This document shows, piece after piece, positions 26,876 to 35,689 of a DNA stretch of 64,000 bases. The notes below the pieces were generated by a model. That model saw only the letters and a program-made list of their open reading frames with translations, was not told the origin of the DNA and did no database searches. Position 1 is the first letter of the stretch; every line of letters begins with the position of its first letter. This DNA comes from Modestobacter sp. L9-4. GTDB taxonomy: Bacteria > Actinomycetota > Actinomycetes > Mycobacteriales > Geodermatophilaceae. The translations under genes and the position numbers were made by a program. The DNA lies in NCBI RefSeq assembly GCF_019112525.1, contig NZ_CP077800.1:3224001-3288000 (forward strand). The letters run 5' to 3'.

Positions 26876-26978
26876 CCGGCGAGGGTAGAGGCGCAGGGCG
26901 GTGTCCCGCCTGCCCGGGGGCCGGGGCGGCGCACCGCCTGGCGGCCTCCCTGGCAACTGCCTGTGGGTCGTCGCCGCC

Positions 26979-27006
26979 GGGAACACCGGTCCGGTGCCCG
27001 CCCGTT
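26979..27006 (+). promoter_or_regulatory. Putative ECF-sigma promoter of sigE
   Basis: GGGAAC at 26979-26984 and CGTT at 27003-27006 are separated by 18 bases. This matches the GGAAC...GTT pattern recognised by SigE/SigH-type ECF factors in actinobacteria, and it lies just before the sigE frame. Autoregulation is the natural reading. Confidence 0.6.
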
Positions 27007-27015
27007 GGAACGGAC

Positions 27016-27723
27016 GTGCGTCTGACGCGTAGCACCAGCCAGCAGTCCCCGCCGCGGTCCACCGAGCAGCCCACCCCCGGTGGGGAGGTGGCCGCGCCGG
27101 TCGTCTGCGATCCTGTCGCCGTGACCGGAGCAGCCGCGAGCGAGCCCGCGGGCACGGCGCTGCCCGACGCCGGCGGTGCGGAGGGCTGGGTCGCCCCCAC
27201 GTGGGAGCAGGTCGTCCGCGACCACTCCGCCCGGGTGTACCGGCTGGCCTACCGCCTGTCGGGCAACCAGCAGGACGCCGAGGACCTCACCCAGGAGACG
27301 TTCGTGCGGGTCTTCCGCTCGCTGGCGGACTTCTCCCCGGGCACCTTCGAGGGCTGGCTGCACCGCATCACCACCAACCTCTTCCTGGACATGGTCCGGC
27401 GCCGGCAGCGGATCCGCTTCGACGCCCTCCCCGAGGACACCGAGCGCCTGCCCGGCTCCGCGCCGTCCCCGGAGCAGGTCTACGCCGACACCCACCTGGA
27501 CCCGCAGATCCAGGCGGCGCTGGACAAGCTGTCGCCGGAGTTCCGCGTGGCCGTCGTCCTGTGCGACATCGAGGGCCTCACCTACGAGGAGATCTCGGCG
27601 ACGCTCGGCATCAAGCTGGGCACCGTGCGCAGCCGCATCCACCGTGGTCGCGTCCAGCTGCGCGAGGCCCTGGCCCACCTGGCCCCCGGCCGGGCCCCGG
27701 TCGCGGTGGAGGGCCTGGCGTGA
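27016..27723 (+). CDS. sigE: ECF RNA polymerase sigma factor SigE
   Basis: A 235-residue (or 200-residue) ECF sigma factor. Region 2 includes [29 protein letters not shown] split by the usual core-binding helix, and [19 protein letters not shown]. Region 4 carries [25 protein letters not shown]. It is very close to mycobacterial SigE, which controls envelope and heat stress. Two starts are plausible: GTG at 27016, ten bases after an ECF-type promoter, and GTG at 27121, preceded six bases earlier by GATCCT. The next two genes encode its anti-sigma factor and an HtrA protease, as in mycobacteria. Confidence 0.95.
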   Translation: MRLTRSTSQQSPPRSTEQPTPGGEVAAPVVCDPVAVTGAAASEPAGTALPDAGGAEGWVAPTWEQVVRDHSARVYRLAYRLSGNQQDAEDLTQETFVRVFRSLADFSPGTFEGWLHRITTNLFLDMVRRRQRIRFDALPEDTERLPGSAPSPEQVYADTHLDPQIQAALDKLSPEFRVAVVLCDIEGLTYEEISATLGIKLGTVRSRIHRGRVQLREALAHLAPGRAPVAVEGLA

Positions 27724-28364
27724 GCGAGCGCGAGCAGGCCGACCCGCGCCGTCTCGGCGGCATCGTGAGCATCCCCCCGAGCCACCTCGCCCAGGAGGCC
27801 GTCGCGGCCCTGGTCGACGGCGAGCTCTCCGGCGGGGCCGCGGCGCGCGCCGCCCGGCACCTGTCCGGCTGCGTGCAGTGCCGGATGGCGGTCGCCGCGC
27901 AGCGCGAGGCCAAGGACGCCCTGCAGCACGACGGCGGCGTCGACGTCCCGTTCGACCTGCTGTCCCGGCTCAAGGCCATCCCGTTCACCGCCGACGTGCC
28001 CGGCACCGGCGGTCTGGGTGGGCTCAGCGCCGGCGCCGACGGGCTGACCACCAGTGGCATCGGCGGCTCGTGGTCCATCCCGCTGACCCCGCCGGCGCCC
28101 GCGCCGGTGCGTCCCGACCACAGCTCCCGCTGGCTGCGCCGCGGCATGACCGGTGCGCTGGCCGGCATCGGCCTGGGCGTCGCGGTCCTCGCCGTCGCCC
28201 TGCCCGGGGCCGACGCCCCCACCGACCAGACCCGCCCCGGTGCCCCGGTGGCCGGCGCGGTCGACCGCCCGGCCCCGTCCGAGCGCACCGACATCGTGCC
28301 GCCGGTGGTCCGCACCCTGACCGTCGGCTCGACGAGCACCCTGCCGCCGGGCGGGACGCCCTGA
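27720..28364 (+). CDS. Anti-sigma E factor (RseA-like, zinc anti-sigma domain)
   Basis: A 214-residue membrane protein. The N-terminal zinc anti-sigma domain shows the HxxxCxxC motif in [11 protein letters not shown] long linker leads to one span (about residues 145-165) and a short Pro/Thr-rich exterior tail. It should hold SigE inactive at the membrane until stress. GTG at 27720 overlaps the sigE stop (GTGA), so stoichiometric production is expected. Order and coupling match rseA of Mycobacterium. Confidence 0.9.
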   Translation: MSEREQADPRRLGGIVSIPPSHLAQEAVAALVDGELSGGAAARAARHLSGCVQCRMAVAAQREAKDALQHDGGVDVPFDLLSRLKAIPFTADVPGTGGLGGLSAGADGLTTSGIGGSWSIPLTPPAPAPVRPDHSSRWLRRGMTGALAGIGLGVAVLAVALPGADAPTDQTRPGAPVAGAVDRPAPSERTDIVPPVVRTLTVGSTSTLPPGGTP

Positions 28365-29920
28365 GCGAGACCTCCGGCAGCCCGGACGACCAGGCAGACG
28401 CGTTCGGCCGCCCCCGCGGGACGACGGGGGCCTTCGCGCCGTCCGAGGCGCGCCTGGCCCCGAGCAGCCCGCCGGCGCCCGAGCCGCACCCCGCGCAGCA
28501 GGCCGCCTTCGGGCGCCCGCCGGAGGTGGGCGGGTCCTTCGGCGACGCCGGCCGGCCCACCGCACCGCCGCGGCCCACCCCGCCGCCGCCGCCCGAGGCG
28601 GTGCTGCGCGCCTTCGCCCCGCGTGACGGCGCGACCGGCCTCGGCGAGCCCCCCGGTGGGCTCCGCCCCCGCCGCCGCACCGCGGCTGCACCCTTCTGGA
28701 ATTCCGACGCCGTCGCCGACCCGTGGCGCGACCCGTACGCACCGGCCGGCCTCGGCGCCCCGGCCGAGTTCCCCGCCGAGGAGGAGCAGGCCGGCCCGGT
28801 CGTCGTCGACGCGCGCGGGCGCAAGAAGCTCCGGCTGCGCGACGTCTCCGTACGGCTCACGGTCCTCACGCTGCTGGCGCTGCTCCTGGTGGGCGCCACC
28901 GGCGGCGCGACCGCCTGGTGGCTGGGCCGCACCGCCGACGAGCAGCCGCTGCTGGCCCCGGGCACCCAGCTGTCCCAGGTCTCGCCCGGTGTCAGCCGCG
29001 AGCCCGGCTCGGTCGCCGACATCGCCGGTCGGGTCAGCCCGGCCGTGGTCTCCATCGAGGTCAGCCTGGCCAACGCCGGCGCCACCGGGTCCGGTGTGGT
29101 CGTCGACCCCGCCGGTGGCTACATCGTCACGAACAACCACGTCGTCTCCGGTGCTGCCGACGACGACGAGGCGAAGATCCGTGCGGTCTTCAGCGACGGT
29201 AGCGGCTCGGCGGCCACCATCGTCGGCCGCGACCCGGCCAGCGACCTCGCCGTCCTCAAGGTGGACAAGCCCGGGCTGGTCGGCGCGACGCTGGGGGAGT
29301 CCGACGACCTCGTCGTCGGTGACCCCGTGGTGGCGATCGGCTCCCCGCTCGGCCTGGCCGGCACCGTCACCAGCGGCATCGTCAGTGCCCTCGACCGGCC
29401 GGTTCGGCTCTCGGGTGAGGGCAGCGACACCAACGCGGTGATCAGCGCCGTACAGACCGACGCCCCGATCAACCCCGGCAACTCCGGCGGCGCGCTCGTC
29501 GACGGCACCGGGGCGGTCATCGGCATCAACACCGCCATCGCCTCGCTCGGCGGCAACGGCACCACCGGCGGCTCGATCGGCCTGGGCTTCGCCATCCCGA
29601 TCGACACGGTGCGCGCCATCTCCGAGGAGCTCATCAGCACCGGGACGGCGGTGCACGCCACCCTCGGCATCAACGCCCGTTCGGTCACCGACGGCACCCG
29701 CGACGGCGCGCTCGTGCTCAACGTCGAGCCGGGCAGCGGTGCGGCCACGGCCGGCGTGCAGGAGCAGGACGTCGTGATCGCCGTCGATGGTCAGCCGGTC
29801 GCCAGCTCCGAGGAGCTGGTGGTCGCGGTCGACACCCACGACCCGGGCGACACGGTCACCCTGGAGCTGGTGCGGGACGGGGCCTCACGCGAGGTCCAGG
29901 TCACCCTCGGCATCGCCTAG
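28361..29920 (+). CDS. HtrA/DegP-type trypsin-like serine protease with PDZ domain
   Basis: A 519-residue membrane-anchored protease. A disordered Pro/Ala-rich cytoplasmic N-terminus of about 160 residues precedes a single span (168-190) and a trypsin-like domain with the full triad His260 (TNNH), Asp295 (SDLAVLK) and Ser375 (GNSGG). A PDZ domain covers about 420-519. It degrades or refolds damaged envelope proteins. The start is unusual: the frame has no ATG, GTG or TTG near the rseA stop. CTG at 28361 overlaps that stop exactly as GTG does at the previous junction, and is followed by SETSG. GTG at 28526 or 28601 would be later options, without good ribosome sites. Confidence 0.9.
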   Translation: MSETSGSPDDQADAFGRPRGTTGAFAPSEARLAPSSPPAPEPHPAQQAAFGRPPEVGGSFGDAGRPTAPPRPTPPPPPEAVLRAFAPRDGATGLGEPPGGLRPRRRTAAAPFWNSDAVADPWRDPYAPAGLGAPAEFPAEEEQAGPVVVDARGRKKLRLRDVSVRLTVLTLLALLLVGATGGATAWWLGRTADEQPLLAPGTQLSQVSPGVSREPGSVADIAGRVSPAVVSIEVSLANAGATGSGVVVDPAGGYIVTNNHVVSGAADDDEAKIRAVFSDGSGSAATIVGRDPASDLAVLKVDKPGLVGATLGESDDLVVGDPVVAIGSPLGLAGTVTSGIVSALDRPVRLSGEGSDTNAVISAVQTDAPINPGNSGGALVDGTGAVIGINTAIASLGGNGTTGGSIGLGFAIPIDTVRAISEELISTGTAVHATLGINARSVTDGTRDGALVLNVEPGSGAATAGVQEQDVVIAVDGQPVASSEELVVAVDTHDPGDTVTLELVRDGASREVQVTLGIA

Positions 29921-29956
29921 CCGGCCTCGTCCCGGGGCCCTCGCGGAGCGTGCGGA

Positions 29957-29979
29957 GGGCGGGACCCGTCGTCCCGCCC
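29957..29979 (+). terminator. Terminator after the sigE-rseA-htrA operon
   Basis: Nine-base perfect stem GGGCGGGAC/GTCCCGCCC with a five-base loop, 36 bases after the htrA stop. It separates the stress operon from tatB. Confidence 0.6.
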
Positions 29980-30110
29980 CACCTCTCCCGGGTGGTGGGA
30001 CCGTGCGAGAGGGCCGGACACCGTCCGTTGGGGCGGGCGACCGCTGCCGGACAGATCACCCACCTACGCTGGACACGACCGCGGTGCGCGGCAGGGCGCG
30101 AGGAGGAGCG

Positions 30111-30485
30111 GTGTTCAACTCGATCGGCTGGGGCGAGATCGTCGTCCTGGCGCTGGCTGCCCTGTTCATCTTCGGGCCGGACCGGCTCCCCTCGCTGGCC
30201 AAGGACGCGGCGGTGGGCATCAAGAAGGCCCGTGAGGCCATCACCGGGGTGCGCGGTCAGCTGCACGACACCCTCGGCGACGACTTCGACCACCTGCGCG
30301 ACGTCGACCTGCGCCAGTACCACCCGAAGACCTTCATCCGGCAGCAGCTGCTCGGTGACGACGACGACCCGCCGCTGAAGCCCAGCGCCACGGGTTCGAC
30401 GGCCGCCGGTGCGGTGCGGCTGTCCAAGACGGCGGCCCGGCGGGACACCGCGGTGCCGCCGCCGTTCGACACCGACGCCACCTGA
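30111..30485 (+). CDS. tatB: Sec-independent protein translocase subunit TatB
   Basis: A 124-residue TatA/B family protein. The short N-terminal span is followed by the hinge FGPDRLP and an amphipathic helix (LAKDAAVGIKKAREAI), and then a charged tail of about 70 residues. The longer tail and the position after htrA favour TatB over TatA. TatB with TatC recognises twin-arginine signal peptides at the membrane. GTG at 30111 has AGGAGG upstream. In mycobacteria tatB occupies the same position after sigE-rseA-htrA. Confidence 0.92.
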   Translation: MFNSIGWGEIVVLALAALFIFGPDRLPSLAKDAAVGIKKAREAITGVRGQLHDTLGDDFDHLRDVDLRQYHPKTFIRQQLLGDDDDPPLKPSATGSTAAGAVRLSKTAARRDTAVPPPFDTDAT

Positions 30486-30554
30486 ACAAGGACCTCGGTG
30501 CCCCTCACACCGCGCCGGCGCTCGGCGCGGGCCGTGCACCGGGGCCGTACGACA

Positions 30555-30589
30555 AGAGGCCGGTCTCCCCAACGGGGAGGCCGGCCTCT
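30555..30589. terminator. Bidirectional terminator between tatB and mrp
   Basis: Inverted repeat AGAGGCCGGTCTCCCC/GGGGAGGCCGGCCTCT with one mismatch and a three-base loop, between two convergent genes. Confidence 0.7.
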
Positions 30590-30601
30590 GTCGTGCGGTG
30601 A

Positions 30602-31762
30602 CTAGCGGCTGACGGGGGTCAGGCCCAGCGGCATGCCGGCCAGCCCGCGCTGGCGGACGGTGAGGCCCTCGGCGATCTTCTCCAGCGCCTGCGCCGCGGG
30701 GGCGTCGGGCTGGGCGAGCACGATCGGGGCACCGGCGTCGCCGGCCTCGCGCAGTCGGGTGTCCAGCGGGATCTGGCCGAGCAGTGGCACCCGGGCGCCG
30801 AGCACCTTGGTCAGCGCGTCGGACACGGCCTGGCCACCACCGGCACCGAACAGCTCCATGCGGGAGCCGTCGGGCAGGTCGAGCCAGGACATGTTCTCGA
30901 TGACGCCGACGACCCGCTGGTTGGTCTGGGTGGCGATCGCGCCGGCCCGCTCGGCGACCTCGGCCGCGGCCAGCTGCGGGGTGGTCACCACCAGGATCTC
31001 GGCGTTGGGCACCAGCTGGGCCAGCGAGATCGCGACGTCACCGGTGCCCGGGGGCAGGTCCAGGAGCAGGACGTCCAGGTCGCCCCACCACACGTCGGCC
31101 AGGAACTGCTGCAGCGCGCGGTGCAGCATCGGGCCACGCCACACGACCGGGGTGTTGCCCGGGGTGAACATGCCGATCGAGATGACCTTCACGCCGTAGG
31201 ACTGCGGCGGCATGATCATGTTCTCGACCTGGGTCGGCTTGTCCTCGCAGCCGAGCATGCGGGGCACCGAGTGGCCGTAGATGTCGGCGTCCACGACGCC
31301 CACGGACAGACCGCGGCGAGCCATCGAGGCGGCCAGGTTCACCGTGACGCTGGACTTGCCGACGCCGCCCTTGCCCGAGGCCACCGCGAAGACGCGGGTC
31401 AGCGAGCCGGGCTGGGCGAAGGGCACGACCGGGTCAGCGGCGTCCGTGCCGCGCACGGTCTTGCGCAGCTCGGTGCGCTGCTCGTCGTTCATCACGTCCA
31501 GGCCCACCTGGACGGCGGTCACGCCGGGCACCCGGATGACGGCCTCGGTGACCCGGTCGGTGATGGTGTCGCGCATCGGGCAGCCGGTGACGGTGAGGTA
31601 GACCTCGACGCGGACCGCGCCCGGGTCGCCCCCGACGCCGATCTGCACGTCCTTGATCATGCCCAGCTCGGGCAGGGGACGGTTGATCTCCGGGTCCTGG
31701 ACGGTCGCCAGCGCGGCGACCACGGCGTCCAGCGCCGGCGTACCGGTGAGCGTGTCGGACAT
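30602..31762 (-). CDS. Mrp/NBP35 family iron-sulfur carrier P-loop ATPase
   Basis: A 386-residue protein. The N-terminal MIP18/DUF59 domain (about 8-95, with TGCPMRD) is joined to a ParA-like ATPase with the deviant Walker A SGKGGVGKSS (129-138). Mrp/ApbC proteins carry Fe-S clusters to target enzymes. In this copy the loop after ENMS reads WLDLPDGSRMELFG and lacks the CxxC pair found in E. coli Mrp, so cluster binding may differ. ATG at 31762 has AAGGAG ten bases upstream. Convergent with tatB, as in mycobacteria. Confidence 0.93.
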   Translation of the reverse strand: MSDTLTGTPALDAVVAALATVQDPEINRPLPELGMIKDVQIGVGGDPGAVRVEVYLTVTGCPMRDTITDRVTEAVIRVPGVTAVQVGLDVMNDEQRTELRKTVRGTDAADPVVPFAQPGSLTRVFAVASGKGGVGKSSVTVNLAASMARRGLSVGVVDADIYGHSVPRMLGCEDKPTQVENMIMPPQSYGVKVISIGMFTPGNTPVVWRGPMLHRALQQFLADVWWGDLDVLLLDLPPGTGDVAISLAQLVPNAEILVVTTPQLAAAEVAERAGAIATQTNQRVVGVIENMSWLDLPDGSRMELFGAGGGQAVSDALTKVLGARVPLLGQIPLDTRLREAGDAGAPIVLAQPDAPAAQALEKIAEGLTVRQRGLAGMPLGLTPVSR

Positions 31763-31915
31763 GCGGGGTGAGTCTCCTTCGACGGGGAGCCTGCGAGGTG
31801 CGGCTCCTCGGAGCACGCGCGCGGGCGCCTTCACTGTACGGCGGGTGAGAGCGGCGTCCGGGTGGCGAGGGTGTGAGCCCGGCCAACCCCCGTACCGGTC
31901 GCTAAGGTCGCGGCC

Positions 31916-32605
31916 GTGTCCTCGCCCGCCTGGTCCGCGACGCTGCGGGACTCCCTCGGGCTGGGCCTCGCGGTGGGCCTGTACGGGGTCGCGTTCGGGG
32001 CGGCCGCGGTGGGGGCAGGGCTGTCGACCTGGCAGGCGGTCGCGCTGTCGGCGCTGATGTTCACCGGCGCCTCACAGTTCGCGCTGGTGGGCGTGCTCGG
32101 CGCGGGCGGCGGCGCGTTCGCCGCGGTCGGCAGTGCGCTGCTGCTCGGCTCCCGCAACACCCTCTACGGCGTCCGGCTGGCCCCGATGCTCAGCCCCCGC
32201 GGCTGGCTGCGGCGGGCCGGGGCCGCCCAGCTGGTCATCGACGAGTCGACGGCGATGGCCGTGGCGGCCCCGGACCGGGCGCTGGGCCGGCTGGCGTTCT
32301 GGGTCACCGGCGGGTCGGTCTACGTCTGCTGGACGGCGATGACGCTGGTCGGCGCGCTCGGCGCCGGCGGGCTGGGGGAGACCGCCGAGGCCGCGCTGGA
32401 CGCCGTCGTGCCGGCGGCCTTCCTGGCCCTGCTGTGGCCGCGACTGCGGCGGACCGCGACCGAGGCGGGTGCGCAGCGGCGGGTGGCGCTGGGCGGGGCG
32501 GTCGTCGCGCTGGCGCTCACGCCGTTCGTGCCCGCCGGGCTGCAGGTGGTGCTCGCCGTCGTCGCCGTCCTGTTCGCCGGGCGGCCGCGGGCGGTGGCGG
32601 CGTGA
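31916..32605 (+). CDS. AzlC family branched-chain amino acid exporter, large subunit
   Basis: A 229-residue membrane protein with about six spans and the AzlC features MFTGASQFA and GSRNTLYGVRLAP. With AzlD it exports branched-chain amino acids. GTG at 31916 is preceded by TAAGGT with a seven-base gap and no ribosome site, consistent with a leaderless message. The stop overlaps azlD (GTGA). Confidence 0.9.
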   Translation: MSSPAWSATLRDSLGLGLAVGLYGVAFGAAAVGAGLSTWQAVALSALMFTGASQFALVGVLGAGGGAFAAVGSALLLGSRNTLYGVRLAPMLSPRGWLRRAGAAQLVIDESTAMAVAAPDRALGRLAFWVTGGSVYVCWTAMTLVGALGAGGLGETAEAALDAVVPAAFLALLWPRLRRTATEAGAQRRVALGGAVVALALTPFVPAGLQVVLAVVAVLFAGRPRAVAA

Positions 32606-32919
32606 GCACCGGGGCACTGTGGACCGTCGTCCTGGTCGGCTCGGTGGGCTGCTACCTGCTGAAGCTGGCCGGGCTGTCCGTGCCGGCGGCCTGGGTCCAG
32701 CACCCGCTGGTCACCCGGGTCGTGGAGTTCGTGCCCGCGGCGCTGCTGGCCGCGCTGGTCGCGGTGCAGGCGGCGACGTCGGGCAAGGAGCTCGTGCTCG
32801 ACGGCCGGCTGGTCGGGCTGGCGGTGGCCGCGCTCGCGCTGGCGCTACGGGCGCCGTTCATCGTCGTCATCGTGCTGGCCGGGGCGGCCGGGGCGCTGGT
32901 GCACGTGCTGGGCGGCTGA
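32602..32919 (+). CDS. AzlD family transporter, small subunit
   Basis: A 105-residue protein with four hydrophobic spans and conserved VEFVPAALLAALV, as in AzlD. It is the small partner of AzlC in branched-chain amino acid export and is translationally coupled to it by GTGA. The frame is open further upstream inside azlC, but the overlap start fits the family length. Confidence 0.9.
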   Translation: MSTGALWTVVLVGSVGCYLLKLAGLSVPAAWVQHPLVTRVVEFVPAALLAALVAVQAATSGKELVLDGRLVGLAVAALALALRAPFIVVIVLAGAAGALVHVLGG

Positions 32920-32925
32920 ACGGCC

Positions 32926-33330
32926 TCACTCGCGGTGGCGGCCGCGGTAGGTCATGGCCTCGGCCGGCGGGTCGAAGTCGAGGTCCTCCTGGGCGTAGAA
33001 GCCGCCCGTGTGCTCGGTGTCGACCAGGAAGCTGCCCTGGACGAAGTCCATGACGTACCCCGGCGCCCAGGTCCCGTCTTCGTCGTGGACCAGCACCGGC
33101 TGGTACATGCGGAACCAGGGTGGTGCGGGGACGACGAGCTCCACGGCGCCCAGTTCCCCGGCCGGGACGCCGGCGTGCGCAGCCACCCGGGTCTTCGTCA
33201 TCGGGTAGAGGTCGCGGGTCCGGTCGACCGTGCCGAGGTCGAGTGGATCGCCGGACGTCTGCAGCCACAGGCGGTAGGTGCGGTCGGGGAGGTGCTCGAC
33301 CCGGACGACGAGGTTGCTGCTGGGGTTCAC
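32926..33330 (-). CDS. Hypothetical protein, 134 residues
   Basis: A soluble acidic protein with genome-like codon use. No family is recognised. It is rich in aromatic residues (FRMYQPVLVHDEDGTWAPGY) and has no signal peptide, span or cysteine motif. GTG at 33330 follows GGGCGG. It is convergent with azlD (six bases between stops) and 49 bases from the end of the efflux gene, with no obvious link to either. Confidence 0.7.
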   Translation of the reverse strand: MNPSSNLVVRVEHLPDRTYRLWLQTSGDPLDLGTVDRTRDLYPMTKTRVAAHAGVPAGELGAVELVVPAPPWFRMYQPVLVHDEDGTWAPGYVMDFVQGSFLVDTEHTGGFYAQEDLDFDPPAEAMTYRGRHRE

Positions 33331-33379
33331 CCGCCCATCGTGGCGAGCCGCGGTGTCCCGCGGCCCGCCATCCGGTGCG

Positions 33380-34945
33380 TCAGTGCGCCATCGGCAGCTG
33401 GGCCTCGGACTCCAGGCGCTCGGCGCCGGAAGTCGTCTGCAGCGGCTTCTCCTTTACGAACAGCACCACCAGCAGCGCGAGCGCGGCCAGTGGGGTGGCG
33501 ATGAGGAACAGCTCGGCGGTGGCGTCGCCGTAGGCGTTCTGCACGACCGACTGCACCTCCGGCGGCAGTGCCGACACGTCCGGGACGGCGGCGCCCTCAC
33601 CGGAGGACGACCCGCCGAGCACCGACAGCTCGCTGGCGACGCGGCTGGCCAGCACCGCACCGAGCACGCTGACGCCGATCGTGCCGCCCAGGCTGCGGAA
33701 GAACGACAGCACCGAGGTCGCCGAGCCCAGCTGGCGGGCCGGGACGTCGTTCTGCGCGGCGAGCACCAGGTTCTGCATCAGCATGCCGACGCCCACGCCC
33801 AGCACGGCCATGTAGGCGCCGATCAGCCACATCGAGGTGTCCGCACCGATGGTGGCCAGCAGGCCGAAGCCGACTGTCATCAGCGCCGCACCGGCGACCA
33901 GGTACCGCTTCCACAGCCCGGTCTTGGTGATCAGCCCACCGGCGACGGTGGAGGAGACCAGCAGCCCGGCGATCATCGGCAGCGACAGCAGTCCGGCCGC
34001 GGTGGGGGAGTAGCCGCGGGAGATCTGGAAGTACTGCGAGAGGAAGACCGTCCCGCCGAACATCGCGATGCCCACCAGGGCGGAGGCGACGACGGTGAGG
34101 GTGACCGTGCGGTTGCGGAAGATGTCCAGCGGGATGATCGGCTCGGCCACCTTCGACTCGACGAACACGGCGAGGGCGAGCAGCACCAGCGAGCCGCCGA
34201 CCATCAGCGCCGTCGTCCCGGACAGCCAGTCGAAGTCGTTGCCGGCCAGGGTGACCCAGACGAGCAGCAGGCTGATGCCGGCGGTGATGAGCACCGCGCC
34301 GAGCCAGTCGACCCGGACGTCGCGGCGCACGGTCTTCAGCTTCAGCGTCTTCTGCAGCAGCACGATCGCGGCGAGCGCGAACGGCACGCCCATGAAGAAG
34401 CACCAGCGCCAGCCGAGCCACGAGGTGTCGACGATGACGCCGCCGATCAGCGGCCCGGCGACGGTGGCCACCGCGAAGACCGCGCCGAAGATGCCGGCGT
34501 ACCGGCCCAGCTCACGCGGCGGGATCATCGCGGCCATCACGATCTGCACCAGCGCGGTGAGGCCACCGGCGCCGGCGCCCTGGATCACGCGGGCGACGAT
34601 CAGCATCGTCGTGTCCTGGGAGAACCCGGCCAGCAGCGAGCCGGCGACGAACAGCCCGAGTGAGAGCTGCACGAGGAGCTTCTGGCTCACCAGGTCGGCG
34701 AGCTTGCCCCACAGCGGCACGGTCACGGTCATCGCCAGCAGCTCGGCGGTGACCACCCAGGTGTAGATGGACTGGCTGCCACCCAGGTCGGAGATGATCG
34801 TGGGCAGGGCGTTGGAGACGACGGTCGCGGCGAGGATCGACACGAAGATGCCCATCATCAGGCCGGACAGCGCCTGGAGCACCTCCCGCCGGCTCATCGC
34901 GGCCCGGGTGCCGGCAGCCCCCGGGGTCTCGGTGGTGGTGGTCAT
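33380..34945 (-). CDS. DHA2 family MFS drug efflux transporter (EmrB/QacA type)
   Basis: A 521-residue protein with 14 predicted spans. Motif A appears as GKLADLVSQK and motif C as GPLIGGVIVDTSWLGWRW, placing it in the drug:H+ antiporter-2 family that exports toxic organic compounds. It starts at ATG 34945, 29 bases after a TetR regulator gene on the same strand, so both are likely one operon under the double operator at 35594-35627. The inducing compound is unknown. Confidence 0.92.
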   Translation of the reverse strand: MTTTTETPGAAGTRAAMSRREVLQALSGLMMGIFVSILAATVVSNALPTIISDLGGSQSIYTWVVTAELLAMTVTVPLWGKLADLVSQKLLVQLSLGLFVAGSLLAGFSQDTTMLIVARVIQGAGAGGLTALVQIVMAAMIPPRELGRYAGIFGAVFAVATVAGPLIGGVIVDTSWLGWRWCFFMGVPFALAAIVLLQKTLKLKTVRRDVRVDWLGAVLITAGISLLLVWVTLAGNDFDWLSGTTALMVGGSLVLLALAVFVESKVAEPIIPLDIFRNRTVTLTVVASALVGIAMFGGTVFLSQYFQISRGYSPTAAGLLSLPMIAGLLVSSTVAGGLITKTGLWKRYLVAGAALMTVGFGLLATIGADTSMWLIGAYMAVLGVGVGMLMQNLVLAAQNDVPARQLGSATSVLSFFRSLGGTIGVSVLGAVLASRVASELSVLGGSSSGEGAAVPDVSALPPEVQSVVQNAYGDATAELFLIATPLAALALLVVLFVKEKPLQTTSGAERLESEAQLPMAH

Positions 34946-34974
34946 CGTGGTCCTGTCGGTCGGGGGATCGGGGT

Positions 34975-35574
34975 TCAGGAGGCGGCGGGCAGGCCGGCGG
35001 CGACGGCGTCCAGCGCCTCGTCGGCCAGCTCGGTCAGCGGGGTGGTGCCGCCCTGGGCCTGCCAGCGCAGCAGGCTGACCCGCAGGGCGGCGGAGACGAC
35101 GGCGGCCAGCAGCACGGGCAGCAGGTCGGCGTCGGCGTCGGTGCCGGTGCGCTCGGCCACGGCCAGGGCGAACGCGCGCTCGTCGGTGGCGCTCATCTCC
35201 ACCAGCCGGGGCAGCAGCGACGGGGTGCTCATCAGCACGGTCAGCCGCTCGAGCAGGCCGATCGGGTCGGCCTCGAGCTCGACCAGCTCGGCCCGCACCG
35301 CCGTGCGGACGGCGGCCAGCGGCATCACGTCGAGGGGGACGGCGCGCAGCCGGGTGGACAGCCGGGGCTGGTCGGGGCCGCCGGGCTGCAGCAGCGCCTC
35401 CTCCTTGCTGGAGAAGTAGTTGAAGAAGGTCCGGTAGGAGACGTCGGCCGCCGCGGCGATGGCCTCGACGGTCACGTGGTCCCAGCCGCGGTCGACGGCC
35501 AGCCGGACGGTCGCGGCTGCCAGGGCGGCCCGGGTGTCGGCCTTCTTGCGCTCACGCAGCCCTCGTTCGGTCAC
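34975..35574 (-). CDS. TetR family transcriptional regulator
   Basis: A 199-residue repressor. The N-terminal helix-turn-helix covers about 25-55 (VTVEAIAAAADVSYRTFFNYFSSKEE interrupted only by normal spacing), a strong TetR signature, and the C-terminal ligand domain matches the TetR C-terminal family common in actinobacteria. GTG at 35574. It is upstream of and co-directional with the DHA2 pump, and two copies of a palindrome lie 20-53 bases before its start, so it probably represses its own operon. Confidence 0.92.
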   Translation of the reverse strand: MTERGLRERKKADTRAALAAATVRLAVDRGWDHVTVEAIAAAADVSYRTFFNYFSSKEEALLQPGGPDQPRLSTRLRAVPLDVMPLAAVRTAVRAELVELEADPIGLLERLTVLMSTPSLLPRLVEMSATDERAFALAVAERTGTDADADLLPVLLAAVVSAALRVSLLRWQAQGGTTPLTELADEALDAVAAGLPAAS

Positions 35575-35593
35575 CCGTCGAGCATCGGACTTA

Positions 35594-35627
35594 CTTGCAC
35601 AGTGTGCAAGCTTGCTGAGTGTGCATC
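35594..35627. promoter_or_regulatory. Tandem TetR operator sites
   Basis: A palindrome CTTGCACA-G-TGTGCAAG (35594-35610, perfect eight-base arms) is followed directly by a second, degenerate copy (35611-35627, 13 of 17 matching). Location just upstream of the tetR-efflux operon makes it the likely operator, perhaps bound by two dimers. Confidence 0.7.
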
Positions 35628-35689
35628 CAATCACCGGAGGCGGCGGGGCAGCCGGACGACGGCCGGGGGGTGCGGCACCATCCGGCGGC

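Noticed and set aside
27176-28360. N-terminal extension of the HtrA frame through sigE and rseA
   Set aside because: The frame is open only because of GC bias; the translation is Arg/Pro-rich and overlaps two clear genes.
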